From assembly GCA_903813345.2 (NCBI GenBank), contig CAIIXF020000004.1, forward strand, positions 15,857,513 through 15,921,512: a stretch of DNA of 64,000 nucleotides. Reading direction: 5' to 3'. A program made the translations under genes and the position numbers. The DNA comes from Owenia fusiformis. Its lineage: Eukaryota > Annelida > Polychaeta > Sabellida > Oweniidae. Positions 51,863-62,712 of this stretch are shown here, one piece after another; the stretch's first letter is position 1; each line of letters begins with the position of its first letter. The notes under the pieces were generated by a model. The model did no database searches. It had not been told where the DNA came from and saw only the letters and a list, made by a program, of their open reading frames with translations.

Positions 51863-52559
51863 ACATACCTACATCAGGCCCGTAGCCAGGATTTGCCAAG
51901 GGGGGTTCACTTTTTGAAAAATTCCATGGGGTACAATTGACAATTTGCATGGTCCAAAAATGATACTTACAGGAAATGACGAAACAGGAAGTGACAAAAA
52001 ATTATGCATTTTTAGACATTTTTTAACAAAGATAACAGAGTTGTGTTTTGACCTCCAGTCAATTAAACTATTTCCACATATCATTTACATGACCAGGATC
52101 ATAATGTGCATGGTCAGAATGACCATAACCATGATTAAATAACCTTTTCGGGCCTTTGAAAATGTGACTGAAAAATAGCTAAAAAAGTATCATTGAAACA
52201 TATTACTCTTACCCTCGCTCAAATATGACACAAAGTTTGATTTGCTTTAATATTGAACCAAGGAAAAAAACTAACAAAGAAAAATCCATTTGAAGTTCAG
52301 AGATCATTAGACATGCATGCACATGCTAAACAAAGTGCATGTTTTTAATTACTTTTGATTTAAAAGATGGCGTTACTTCTATAGAAATGAATGTATCATG
52401 TAGTACAAACAACTTTGCCACCTTTCAATGACAGTGATAAAAACTTGATTAATAAAGCTCGACAGATCGAAAATATTTCTTGATTAATTATTGTAAGCTT
52501 TGATGTGGTCCGTTTGAGCTGTTGTTGGTGTCAAATGAAAGATAGGGTTCTTTTCAATA
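51863..52559. other. Spacer
   Basis: Begins with a CCCGTAGCCAGGATTTGCC stretch followed by a G run (about 51878-51906), a common end of short marine-invertebrate elements. Then AT-rich, no gene. Confidence 0.5.
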
Positions 52560-53666
52560 CAGTAAAACCTGAGTTAGTGAACACATCTCTCTAGTGAACA
52601 CCTATTAACAGTGAACGTTTTTATTCGGCAAAACCTTTTTCTCCCATTGACTCCCATGTTAAAGTGCAATCCTATAGTGAACACCTACCAACTATGAACA
52701 GTGAACACTAAACCCTGGCAAAATCAATTGAATTATCCTGTCTCTAGTGAACATTGAATCAGATATAAGATTTCTCGCAGATTTTCTGCAACTGCCTTAT
52801 CAGAGTTAAGCAGTTTATGTTTATATTACCTGCCAAAAATAATTAAAAGGTCAATTTGAGATCTTGATCTCTTCTATTGAAACAGGTGTGACTAATTATA
52901 ATTCTTAATAAGCTTTGTTTTTGTTACAAAGGATATGCGTCTGGGATTGATTGCTTGGAGATAATCTGGCTAACTATTATTACCTCTATCTGCTAAGTCC
53001 CAACTTAATCTTTTTTCTCATCCCGTAAATTTAAAAAAACGATTGGATCAAAATTATAATTCATGACCATTTCACTATTAACTGCATCTATCATGTCCTT
53101 TAACTAATTCAGTAAAGTCCTTTAACTGACTCAAATGTCTCAAAAATTCCACTATTTAAAGGACCATCTTGATGAGATAAAAAGAATTATATAGAGATAA
53201 AAATTTGACAATAAAAGGATGAACCATTCAGATGACAGTCAGTCTAAAATAAGTCAGTTTGTATATAGCATTACAACAAATTAAATACTTAACGCTTGAG
53301 TGTCGTGGGTTAATATGGGTAGAAAATACTATTTAAATTTATTATTCAAATATGAATATGTTTTAATTCTTTTTAAGACTCATTTTAGTTTGATAAAATG
53401 TGCTGTTTTAACCAACATGGAATTGTGGATATTTTTCGATTACATTCACCTTAATGTAAGAGAGCCACTGTTAAAAGAGTGTATATCTAAATAAATAAAT
53501 AATTAATAAATAAATATATAAATATTCCCTCCTCTCTTTTAATAGCTGGTCTCTTTATATAATATGGCAAAATGCCGCGAAATCAAATCATTGCTGTAGT
53601 GAACACCTACCAACAGTGAACATTTTTTCTTGGCAAAAAATTGTTCACTATACGCAGGTTTTACTG
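52560..53666. mobile_element. Pogo-like non-autonomous element (1.1 kb)
   Basis: Flanked by TA. Inverted ends: CAGTAAAACCTGAGTTAGTG left, and right CACTATACGCAGGTTTTACTG. Subterminal AGTGAACACCTACCAAC and CAGTGAACATTTTT words occur near both ends. CAGT... ends with TA duplication are typical of pogo/Tigger-type elements. No transposase frame; the only frame, 53300-53494, is not recognisable. Confidence 0.78.
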
Positions 53667-54517
53667 TACATTGGACATTCAATAGAATTCATATAAAAGT
53701 CTTTATTTTGCCCAAAAACATTGAAAATACGCAGAGTGGGCCTTTAACCTTAAAACCCTTTCTGTCAAATGATTCTCTTAATCATAAATTTGATGTTAGT
53801 CTTGAGTGAAGCTGTCACTTCATCTGACCAATTATGCGCCAAAAATTAGTGGTGGTGCCATGAAGTGGAGGGTACAATCAACATAACATTTTTCCCTTCC
53901 TCCACTAGCCAGGGTGTAAACTAAAATAAGGCGGGAATTTTAGAAGGCAAGGAAATTAAATGCTAAGAGAATGTAATGCTACAGACATCAGTTTCAGTTA
54001 AATATACTGCACTTCTACTTAATTTGGAGTTATTAAATATTATTATATTATTAACCCTTTATGTAATACCTTTCAGGACGATAGGCTCCTTTTGGCACCA
54101 TAATTTTTATTTATATACATCGATGAAATGATAATACCTCCAGTTCTATTCAGTATTTTTACACCAAATTTTAACAAGTTGTTCTAATACGATAGTCCTT
54201 ACTAAAAAATGTATTTCAGTGATAAAATTCAAGGTATAGGTCCCTGGGCATAGTAAATTTTCAGTTTTCCCCTAAAAACTGCTCTTACTTATCCGTCACC
54301 AGGGCCAACATTTTCCTCTTATATTCACGTTGGGAAAGGGTTAAAGGCCCATAATGAAGTGGTAGCCACCATCAACATTGCATTTTATTTTTCTCTTCCT
54401 CCAGCAGCCTAAAATTAGGCAAAGAACTTAAAAGACAGGGAAATTAAATATCAAGAGGATAAAGTATAGATGTAATGCTACAGTTAGAAATCAGTTCCAT
54501 CTAATGAAGTAGGTCAA
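53667..54517. repeat. Local duplication with half MITE
   Basis: The stretch at about 53855-54030 is repeated, diverged, at about 54349-54550 (GAAGTGG, CTTCCTCCA, GGAAATTAAAT, ATGTAATGCTACAG, CTTCTACTTAATTTGGAG). The left copy ends in a lone arm of the MITE that is complete at 54518. No gene. Confidence 0.6.
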
Positions 54518-54712
54518 ATACTGTACTTCTACTTAATTTGGAGCTACTCATTTTGGTAGATTTGCTGTTTTGAAAATTTGGCGGACTTATTACAATGCAC
54601 AAATGGGTCCAATTACAAGGTGGTAACATTACCAGGGAAATTGGTGGCTACTTAATTTGGTGGTCTTTAACAATTTGGCGGATCAGCCAGATTAAGTAGA
54701 AGTACTGTATTT
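54518..54712. mobile_element. 195-bp MITE
   Basis: Ends AAATACTGTACTTCTACTTA and TAAGTAGAAGTACTGTATTT are inverted, with TTTGGCGGA words inside. Too short to code. TA in the ends suggests a Tc1/mariner-type insertion. Confidence 0.65.
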
Positions 54713-54717
54713 GTTTT

Positions 54718-55740
54718 TATCGTACCTAACAAGAGGTACGATATTGTAGTCAGCTTGACGGGCGGCGGGCGGCAGGCGGCGTCTCACTTTTCAGCTTGTC
54801 TACAGGTTTCCAGCCAAAACATTTCAGGGATTCATCTGAAATTGTCAGGGATTTTTTTTTATTACATATCAAAGTTAACTGATTAGTTTTTGGGCATTCT
54901 GGGTAAATCTTAAGGTGGCCATTTTGGATTTTCCGTCCTAAAATCTTCACTTTCAAGACTTGTCTACAGGTTTCAAGCCAAACCATTTGAGCGATTCATC
55001 TGAAATTTTCAGGGATGTTTCTACATATCAACGTCAAGAACTAATTAGTTTTTGGGCATTCTGGGTAAATTTTAAGGTGGCCATTTTGGATTTTCTGTCC
55101 TAAAATCTTCACTTTTAAGACTTGTCTACAGGTTTTCAGCCAAACCATTTGAGGGATTCATCTGAAATTTTCAGGGATGTTTCTACATATTAACGTCAAG
55201 AACTGATTAGTTTTTGGGCATTCTGGGTAAATGTTATGGCGGCCATTTTCGATTTTCCGTCCTAAAATCTTCACTTTCAAGGCTTGTCTACAGGTTTCCA
55301 GCCAAACCATTTAAGGGATTCATCTGAAATTTTCAGGGATGTTTCTACATATCAACGTCAAGAACTGATTAGTTTTTGGGCATTCTGGGTAAATTTTAAG
55401 GTGGCCATTTTGGATTTTCCGTCCTAGAATCTTCACTTTCAAGACTTGTCTACAGGTTTTCAGGCAAACCATTTGAGGGATTCATCTGAAATTTTCAGGG
55501 ATGTTTCTACATATCTACGTCAAGAACTGATTAGTTTTTGGGCATTCTGGGTAAATGTTAAGGCTGCCATTTTAGATTTTCCGTCCTAAAATCTTGTCTA
55601 TCGAGGCTTGTCTACAGGTTTCCAGCCAAACCGTTCAAATTTTTACATATGTTACACAGTGATAAGTTCTAGAGCTGATTAACTTTTCTGCGGCCATCTT
55701 GCTTTCTACAATGCTGTGTTTTAGGTATGATATTGTTCAC
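54718..55740 (+). mobile_element. TACGATATTGTA-end repeat element, long copy
   Basis: Starts TTATCGTACCTAACAAGAGG, with a GGCGGGCGGC tract just inside. Five tandem units of about 164 bp each contain TTTTTGGGCATTCTGGG, TTTTCCGTCCTAAAATC and ACTTGTCTACAGG. It ends near GTTTTAGGTATGATATTGTT. It is the inverted relative of 28742-29245. Unit number varies between copies; no protein frame. Confidence 0.72.
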
Positions 55741-56225
55741 GTCTGTGCCTTGTTCATGTGCAATTGCCCCACCTGCACTGCTTCATGTTTGGCTAAGGCC
55801 ATAGAATTCAAAACAAAATTGAATTCAACCAAAAGTCGTATGTACCAGTTTGATAAAGTAAGTAAAAAGATTTTATTTATTTTATGTTTTCAGAATGTCT
55901 TGAGAGTTTAGAAACAGTCTCCGCTCCAGAAAACTGCCATGATGGTAAGTTAAATCTAAATACAGTAAAACCTGTATAAGTGGAACACCATTGGTCCTAT
56001 TGGTACCTCTAAAAGTGTTCTACTGGAGGTGTTCCACTTACATGGTTACTTAACATTACATAAAGGAGAAGAGTGACATTTAGAAATGTTCCACTAATGT
56101 TAGTGTTCCCCTTTCAGATGTGTTTCATTAAATAGGTCTAATGCATATGTATGAGAGTGTCAATATGTTTGTTATACTGCAAACTTTCGAAATGTACCAA
56201 AATCAGTGAAATTATAGACATATTT
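55741..56225. other. Spacer with pogo-like end
   Basis: ACAGTAAAACCTGTATAAGT and GGAACACC start at 55963 with GTGTTCCACTTACATGG at about 56025, a fragment of the pogo-like family. A possible small exon at 55892-55945 (acceptor TTTTCAG, donor GGTAAGT) is discussed among the rejected items. Confidence 0.55.
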
Positions 56226-56428
56226 CAGTGATCTTCCCAGGATTTTTTCTCAGGTGGGTGCAAAACTCTCATTTTCGCAATTCAGAAAAAATGTCAAAAT
56301 ATACCAATTTTTCATGAATTTTCCCATTTTGAAGTGGGTGCAAATGGATTTTCAGGTGGGTGCAAGCCTATTTTCAAAATCTCAGGTCGCTGCTGCGCCC
56401 ACTTGCTTTAATGCTGGAGAGATCACTG
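56226..56428. mobile_element. 203-bp MITE with CAGTGATCT ends
   Basis: CAGTGATCTTCCCAGGATTT left, GGAGAGATCACTG right, with GGTGGGTGCAA repeated three times inside. The pattern is that of a short hAT-like element; the duplication at the ends is not clear. Confidence 0.62.
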
Positions 56429-56559
56429 TATTTCCATTTTTAAAATGCTTTACTTAAAAGATGAACTAAATGTAGCCATTTGGTTTTGCGTAGGATATGT
56501 TTGGGAGGAATTTATATGTTTTGAGCATTTTGACATAAACAACATTATTCCTGAACCTC

Positions 56560-56765
56560 CTCTGGAAGTGAACCCAATCAAGGGGCAAAATGACAACCAA
56601 CTTTAGACCCAATCAAGAGGCAAAATGACAACCAACTTTAGACCCGATCAATAGGCAAAATTATGACAACTGACATTAGATCCAATCAAGAGGCAAAATG
56701 ACAACCAACTTTAGACCCAATCAAGAGGCAAAATTATGACAACTGACATTAGATCCAATCTTCAT
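56560..56765. repeat. ~40-bp minisatellite, 5 copies
   Basis: Units of 38-44 bases with CCAATCAAGAGGCAAAATGA and CAACCAACTTTAGACC / AACTGACATTAGATCC. Confidence 0.85.
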
Positions 56766-57119
56766 GCAGAATATTCAGTTGAGTTAACATTTTTTTCAAG
56801 GGAAGTCATGTTTTAAATTCCTTCATATGAGAGTAAACGAGAGAATCAAATTGTTGCTTCATCGGGCACAACCCAAATTTTCAGTTCTACCTCTATTATT
56901 GAATGGAGTTCAAATGCATTTACCATAAAAGTATAATGCAGATATTATAATTTGACATATTTTAAAATTCATCTTGAGTTATGTTTCAGATTTGGATTTC
57001 TTTCATACTAGCCATTTAGTACTCCCTTACATCTCTTCCCTTTCTTTTCTTCCCTAACTACATTTCATTTCTATTTCCCTTACCCCATTCCTCCCCATTC
57101 CCCTTTCCATTCCCCTTTC
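56766..57119. other. Spacer
   Basis: Pyrimidine-rich tract (TTCCCTT / CCCCATTCC words) at 57025-57120; otherwise nothing seen. Confidence 0.5.
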
Positions 57120-57242
57120 CAGTTTTTATGTCACCACCCCAAGTGTTATTGTTATAGTCTCCAACTTTTTTGTGAATGGTGTTTGGCTTCCAGTTGTCAA
57201 CATTCGGAGTTCAGCATCTGTAACAAATAGCAAGTTGTGTGT
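57120..57242 (-). repeat. Dispersed hairpin repeat, inverted copy
   Basis: On the plus strand: TTATGTCACCACCCCAAGTG, TATAGTCTCCAACTTTTTTG and AGCATCTGTAACAAATAGC; this is the reverse complement of the copies in the gfm1 region. Confidence 0.72.
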
Positions 57243-57339
57243 GTGTAGACATTGATGTAAGGGATTTATTTTCATAAATTTGAACAGTATTTTAATCAAC
57301 TAGTGTTTGAGCAATTTAGCAATTTACAAGGACTGGTCA

Positions 57340-57775
57340 TATATAGACCCCTTGAGACATCAGGACACACATGATGTCAGATTAGGTCAATATGACTCAC
57401 AAGATGTCAGGTTAGGTCAAGGGACTCATATGATGTCAGGTTAGGTCAATATTACAAGATGTCAGGTTAGATTCACATAGTGTCAGTTTAGGTCAATGGA
57501 CTCACGTGATTTCAGGCTAGGGCAATATTTCAAAATGTCAGGTTAGATCAGTAAGATTTACATGATGTCAGGTTAGGTCAAGGGACTCACATGATGTCTG
57601 ACTAAGGTTAATATTACAAGATGTCAGGTTAGGTCGGTAAGATTCACATGATGTCAAGTTAGGTCAAGGGACTCACATGATGTCAGACTAAGGTTAATAT
57701 TACAATATGTCAGGTTAGGTCGGTAAGATTTACATGATGTCAAGTTAGGTCAATAACATTTTGTCAGGACTCGTG
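57340..57775. repeat. ATGTCAGGTTAGGTCA minisatellite
   Basis: About a dozen imperfect units, alternately followed by AGGGACTCACATG or ATATTACAAG, giving a higher-order period of about 50-85 bases. No coding. Confidence 0.85.
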
Positions 57776-58478
57776 ATGAATACAATGTCCAATAGAATCT
57801 ATTTCTTAACTGCACACAAAATCACATAAAACTGATGTACATTATTAAACAGAGTATGTGTTTGAACAGTTTTAGAAGATCTAACTTCATATTATTTTCA
57901 TCTGTGAAGTAATGAACGGTAAATACAGCAAAATTATCATCTTCACCCCCTCACTCCTTCCCTCATTCTCCAAACGCAGGCGTCCAGAACTCATAACTCA
58001 TTCTTCCTGAAGAAGGAAGGATCATAGTGGAAGATGTCTGGAGTCCTGCATTTGGAGGATGCACTCTACTAGCATGTTCCTAACCCCAAGAACCAACTCT
58101 TTGGTCAGTTACCTTTTCAACCTCACCCTCATTGACCATCCTCCCACTTAGTGAATCATCACTCATTCCCATGTTCTTAAAATTATAATTTCCTTCATTG
58201 AGTGCTGGGAGGCAACTTGGAGAACTGCATGAACAATTGAGGTTAGGTCATCTAAAATAGTTTTTTCTCTCATTCCAGGTTGTGCAACACACTAAATAAA
58301 TACAGGATTGAGGATAACAAACGGTACAATACAACACACTTAATGGGACTTTAACTGAGATCTTTGAAAAAGTAAATGAAAAGGAGATAAAAAGCGTTTT
58401 CACTTTGAAGAAAAGCATATAGTTTTTTGAGACTCATAATAAGTATATCTTAACCTTGGGGTATAAATATATTTCAAA
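57776..58478. promoter_or_regulatory. Upstream region of SIN1
   Basis: No reading frame. An imperfect hairpin (TCCAAACGCAGG with CCTGCATTTGGA) spans about 57969-58051. TTTTTTCTCTCATTCCAG at 58261-58278 is a good splice acceptor and could begin the exon that holds the whole SIN1 coding region, leaving an intron in the 5' untranslated region. TATAAATATA at 58462 is too close to the ATG to be a core promoter. Confidence 0.4.
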
Positions 58479-60017
58479 ATGGCGATGTTTGATGATTTAT
58501 CATTCATCATACCCCATATAAGGAATTCTTTCATAACAAGTGATGACACTGGTATGTGTGAGGTCATAATTGAAAGTGATGATCTCCCATCAAAAACTGC
58601 AAGTGAAGATGTCCGTCGTCAAATCTCTTTGCGTTCTCATCACCCTGACAATAACAGTCCAGTTGATAGTGACACAGATTCAGACACCCAATTTTCCCGA
58701 TCGGTTGACATCATTCCTGATATGGACTTTGGTGGGCATAGACGCCGTAGCAATACTGCACAGCGATTGGATAAACTCCGAAAAGATCGCCAGCAACAAA
58801 TTAAAATAAGGAATATAAAATGGAAGGACAGTGAAGATGATAGCATGTATGACCCAGAAGAACATGGTCATTTATTTGAGAAAAAAAGCATCACAAAAAT
58901 TGACAATGACCATGTGTCATCCTTAACAGAGCAGCTTGACAGTTTCGCATCAGGACCTATAAATCCATTCAGTGAATATGCTAAATATGATGGTGGAGCT
59001 AACGCTGGTGTCCCTGCCAAAACAATAGATATCTTTCTCACTATGGTTAGTCCGAGAGACCGCCCCTTTCCTATGAGAGTCTGTTGCGTATCCAATCAGA
59101 AAGTTTCCGTCCAGGATTTTCTGGGCCTAACCTGCTGGATGTATCATAATCAGGGACGTGAACCAAAGTTGTTCCCAGATATAAACTCTTATGCGTTACA
59201 TATTGCTGAAGATGATGGTGAAGTTGACCACGATTTCCCAGCATTAGATATCAGTGAACCAATCACAAAATTTGGATTCACTAAGCTCGCTTTGGTAGCT
59301 AATAAGCAACCATCATCCAAACGTCGGACTGCTCTAATCGTGACGATTAATCTCCCACATAGAGGTTTCTCAAAATTACAAATTGACGACCCGAATACAA
59401 GTTTGCGTGATGTATTGGATAAAATATTGAAAAAGCGTAAATTGAAGCAAAATAAAGGTCTCGAGTATATGTTGGAGTTACAGAACAAGCCAGGGAAACC
59501 AGTTGACCTTGATGCTGCGTTAAACAGTATGGGAGATGACCTTGAGTTCTGTTTGGTGAGGGAACATAGTGTACGTGGCGGTGAAGAGCCTGAAGAAGAG
59601 ACTGTGGGAGTCTCAGGAATGGCTGCATCATTAAGTAGCCACCAATACAAATCTTACCTCGTTACTATGGCGAACAAATTTAGAGGCATCACTGAGCTCC
59701 AGTTAGGGATTTCTGGAGAGAAAATTGAAATTGATCCAGTGTCGCAAAAGGGTGCGGCAAAATTTTTTAAACAACGCGCAGTGACTCATGATTGTGATGA
59801 TGTCGCATCTTGTGAGTTCACTGATGAGAAGCGTGGCATGTTTAAGTTGATTTATCAAGGGGAGTCAGGCCATCATGACCTTAAGCATCATGACTTCCAG
59901 GCTGACGCCCCAGTTGCCTTGGAGATTGTTGAGAAAATTAACAACATACTTGAAATGAGGCCGAGTGCTCTGAGGAAGGATTATATAGCTATGAAAAAGA
60001 AAAAGGAGAAAAAATAA
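58479..60017 (+). CDS. mapkap1: SIN1/MAPKAP1, mTORC2 subunit (intronless CDS)
   Basis: 512 residues (human 522), complete. SIN1 is the mTORC2 subunit that brings AKT to the kinase. The N-terminus carries ITSDDTGMCEV (residues 19-29), diagnostic for SIN1. A basic site RRRSNT (88-93) matches the phosphorylated Thr86 region of human SIN1 and is followed by AQRLDKLRKDRQQQIK. The CRIM domain (about 150-275) includes the acidic loop AEDDGEVD (243-250) that contacts AKT. The Ras-binding domain is about 283-362 and the PH domain about 388-495 (HQYKSYLV, QLGISGEKIEIDP). The end is Lys-rich (MKKKKEKK). No intron interrupts the coding part, whereas vertebrate MAPKAP1 has many; intron loss or a retrocopy that stayed intact could explain this. 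ATG is followed by a second ATG two codons on; the first gives the MA- start of known SIN1 proteins. Confidence 0.95.
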   Translation: MAMFDDLSFIIPHIRNSFITSDDTGMCEVIIESDDLPSKTASEDVRRQISLRSHHPDNNSPVDSDTDSDTQFSRSVDIIPDMDFGGHRRRSNTAQRLDKLRKDRQQQIKIRNIKWKDSEDDSMYDPEEHGHLFEKKSITKIDNDHVSSLTEQLDSFASGPINPFSEYAKYDGGANAGVPAKTIDIFLTMVSPRDRPFPMRVCCVSNQKVSVQDFLGLTCWMYHNQGREPKLFPDINSYALHIAEDDGEVDHDFPALDISEPITKFGFTKLALVANKQPSSKRRTALIVTINLPHRGFSKLQIDDPNTSLRDVLDKILKKRKLKQNKGLEYMLELQNKPGKPVDLDAALNSMGDDLEFCLVREHSVRGGEEPEEETVGVSGMAASLSSHQYKSYLVTMANKFRGITELQLGISGEKIEIDPVSQKGAAKFFKQRAVTHDCDDVASCEFTDEKRGMFKLIYQGESGHHDLKHHDFQADAPVALEIVEKINNILEMRPSALRKDYIAMKKKKEKK

Positions 60018-60063
60018 ATGTTGAAAGCCAATAAAAAATATAACATGATGTTTTAAAATGAAA

Positions 60064-60069
60064 AATAAA
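60064..60069 (+). terminator. Poly(A) signal of SIN1
   Basis: AATAAA 47 bases after the stop codon, in A-rich sequence; the most likely cleavage signal for SIN1. Confidence 0.55.
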
Positions 60070-60145
60070 GTAAAGTCAGCATGGAATTTAAGTCAACAAG
60101 AGTCATGATGATCACCTGAAAGTGGCAACAATATATTGTGTGTTA

Positions 60146-60557
60146 GGGGAGGCATCAAAAGATCAATGTCTGATAGAAAACTAAATAAATCTAGTTTGGG
60201 GGAGGGGGTCAAAGCTATTTCAGTTTGCTATCTGACAAATTTCAACATTTGAATTTCTTGGAATTTCGACTCGAAATGCCTTTGAATGGTTTAAAAATAA
60301 AGACTTGACCAGATGCCTTCTTCACAAATATTCATGCAACATGGAATATTATGCCTATTGTTGTTGGCACATGTTTTATGAATCATGAATAAGTTATAGT
60401 ACTGCCCCCATGAATGTCCAAATTGAGTCGCAAAACATGTGAAAGTCTGCGATCAAATTTCATTGTATTTAGTTTTGAAGGGGAGGGGGGGGGGGGTCCA
60501 ACTCAAAACTAGATTTATTTAGTTTCCTATCAGACATTAAACTTTTGATGCCTCCCC
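60146..60557. mobile_element. 412-bp MITE with long inverted ends, TTA duplication
   Basis: GGGGAGGCATCAAAAG left and CTTTTGATGCCTCCCC right, then TGTCTGATAG / CTATCAGACA and AAATAAATCTAGTTT / AAACTAGATTTATTT; about 55 paired bases. TTA on both sides (60143-60145, 60558-60560) fits PIF/Harbinger. G-rich tracts sit inside both arms. It is about 130 bases past the SIN1 stop. Confidence 0.82.
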
Positions 60558-61048
60558 TTAGGCAATATTTATTAAAGTGTCTGTCATCTTCAGGAGAGCA
60601 TAAACCAGTGCATTGAGCCCAGAAGCCTTCTGGGTTGAGATCTGATGACCTAACATCTAGTCACTTACTTGCTCTTCTGGGGTTGACAGTATTATTACAA
60701 ATAATTCAGATAAACAAATTCTTGTTGCATGAAACCTAGATAAACTTGCATTCATACCCAGTATGTCCCCCTACCTTCATTTACTCCTTCACAAATGAGA
60801 GATAACTGAGAGAGAATTGGGGTGAAACATTTATGTACAGGGTCTATAAATGCAATAAAATATGGATTAGATTCAGATTGATGTTTTGATATTGACCTTG
60901 AACTTGAGTGTTACCATATATAGGGATGCCTATAGAGGGCCCAATTGACAGACCCCTCATAAGGTTTTAGTAATAGCTCATAATGTTGCTTGTATGTGCA
61001 TGTTTATGGAATATTGAGAAAATTTTTAAGTGTTTTATCGAAGTGTTA
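60558..61048. other. Spacer
   Basis: No gene. A weak, unproved resemblance to a transposase end at 60595-60665 is recorded among rejected items. Confidence 0.5.
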
Positions 61049-61709
61049 CAGTAGAACCTTTTTAAGTGCAACACCTTGGGAAGCCCTGAAATACATTCTG
61101 CTAATTACTCAGATGCGAGTAGGTAGTTACCAGTTTCGCCACCAGGTGGCTGATTCGGGAGAAATAACATGGCAGGGTATTACAAAATTCCCTTAAACTT
61201 GAATGTTCATCAGTTTTAGTGGTTCACTTTTCATATTACCCTTATGTATCTGATAGTTATACAAATTAAAATATGTCCAGTAAAAGAAAATATTATGTGC
61301 CCAACACAAGATAAGATATTTCCATTTTTGTGATTTTACAACTTGGGGGCTATGGGGAATCTCCCCGACCTAGAAGTCACATTTTCAAAGAAAATTAATT
61401 TTCAAAGTTGATAAACTCTTTTCAAAACCATATTTCTTGATGTGATTTTACATGTACTGTAGATTTCAAATATGACATCACTGAATTTTGAATTTTTAAT
61501 GACGTAAATCAAGATTATTTCTACTCACATCTAGGATATTAATGACAAACAGGTCTGGTAAGGTTTTAGGCTTTTGGTAAATTACATGGCAGTCATTTTG
61601 CTTTTCAAAGTGAGACATTTATCACTGCATGTCTTGTTTCGTTTATTAGTAATGTAATTGGAAAGAGGTGTTCTACTTATAGAGGTGTTCCACTTCACAT
61701 GTTGAACTG
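61049..61709. mobile_element. Pogo-like MITE (661 bp)
   Basis: Left CAGTAGAACCTTTTTAAGTG, right CACTTCACATGTTGAACTG, TA on both sides; GTGTTCTACTT and GTGTTCCACTT near the right end. No protein. Confidence 0.65.
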
Positions 61710-61830
61710 TATTTCATACACATGTATTAACCTTCATAGATCTTTGTCATGCTTGAAGAATTTTGGAGTATGTATGAGAAAAATAACATGAGTATTGGTG
61801 CATGCTCCCTTCACATAAATTTCAAAGGAG

Positions 61831-61955
61831 TGAACCCTGTATAAATAGAATGCATTTGGTACCTAGAAAGAATGTTTCATTTGGGAGGTGCTCTACAAAA
61901 ATTCATTTTACTGAAAACTTTGAAATGGAGGTGTTCCACTTTACAGGGTTTACTG
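61831..61955. mobile_element. Pogo-like MITE, small copy
   Basis: TGAACCCTGTATAAATAGAA at left and GTGTTCCACTTTACAGGG plus TTTACTGTA at right. Same family as the preceding element. Confidence 0.58.
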
Positions 61956-62183
61956 TAAACTGGCTTTAATCTTCACAGGCTGTTTACTCTTCCTGACGTG
62001 TAACTGTTTATTGCAGATTATAGGGTACTAGTATCTAAATTGATTGAAGCATAGGCTATTAGACCAGGAACTTATAGCATTTATGGGCAATCCAAAGAAA
62101 TAGACCATAAAATGTATATACTTTTTTTTATATTTTATTGTACAAACACTTCATTATCCCATCAAATAAAGTTTGGGGATATA

Positions 62184-62712
62184 CACAGGGTGTGTACCAA
62201 ATTAAGCATGACAGTTGAATGTGCAGGGTAAGATACAACACAAGGGTACAACACAGATGTTTTCATCTTTTTAGAAAGATCTGGTCTGGTTTCTTGATAC
62301 ATGTATTTTTATATGTTAATGTCTATAATAAAATCCCTATCAGTGAACTTGACAAAGAATCTTTTAGCTAAGTCTAAAAAAACTCAGAATGTAGTATACA
62401 GTATACTGCAGGGTATTGGTAAGGTGCAACCAATGAATTAGAATTTGCGTTAAACAGTATCTCAGGTAAATTGACCTGTGCATTATACCGTATACTACAT
62501 TAGGAGTTTGTGTAGGTTTAATTATGAAATTCATTGTAAAGTTCACTGTCTAGGATATTGTTACATACATTTACATATACAAATATCTAGTAACTAGACC
62601 AGATCTTTCTGAAACAATGAAAACATCAGTTTGCTCAAATTTCATCAACCTTGTGTTGTACCAAATACCACACACATTTAACTGTCACACTTAATTTGGT
62701 ACAGCCCCTGTG
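62184..62712. mobile_element. 529-bp MITE with ~130-bp inverted ends
   Basis: CACAGGGTGTGTACCAAATT left pairs with AATTTGGTACAGCCCCTGTG right. Pairing continues through CAACACAAGG / CCTTGTGTTG and AGAAAGATCTGGTC / GACCAGATCTTTCT. ATAT/ATA on both flanks suggests a TA duplication. The core has GTATAC palindromes. No coding. Confidence 0.75.

Noticed and set aside
55892-55945. Small exon (CLESLETVSAPENCHDG) with AG acceptor and GGTAAGT donor
   Set aside because: One open phase in 54 bases is weak, and no neighbouring exon could be found.
58462-58471. TATA box TATAAATATA for SIN1
   Set aside because: It ends only a few bases before the start codon, leaving no room for a transcription start and 5' leader.
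60595-60665. Transposase end similar to DLNP motif on the minus strand
   Set aside because: Only a short stretch (SDLNPEGF-like) without the following conserved residues or terminal repeats.
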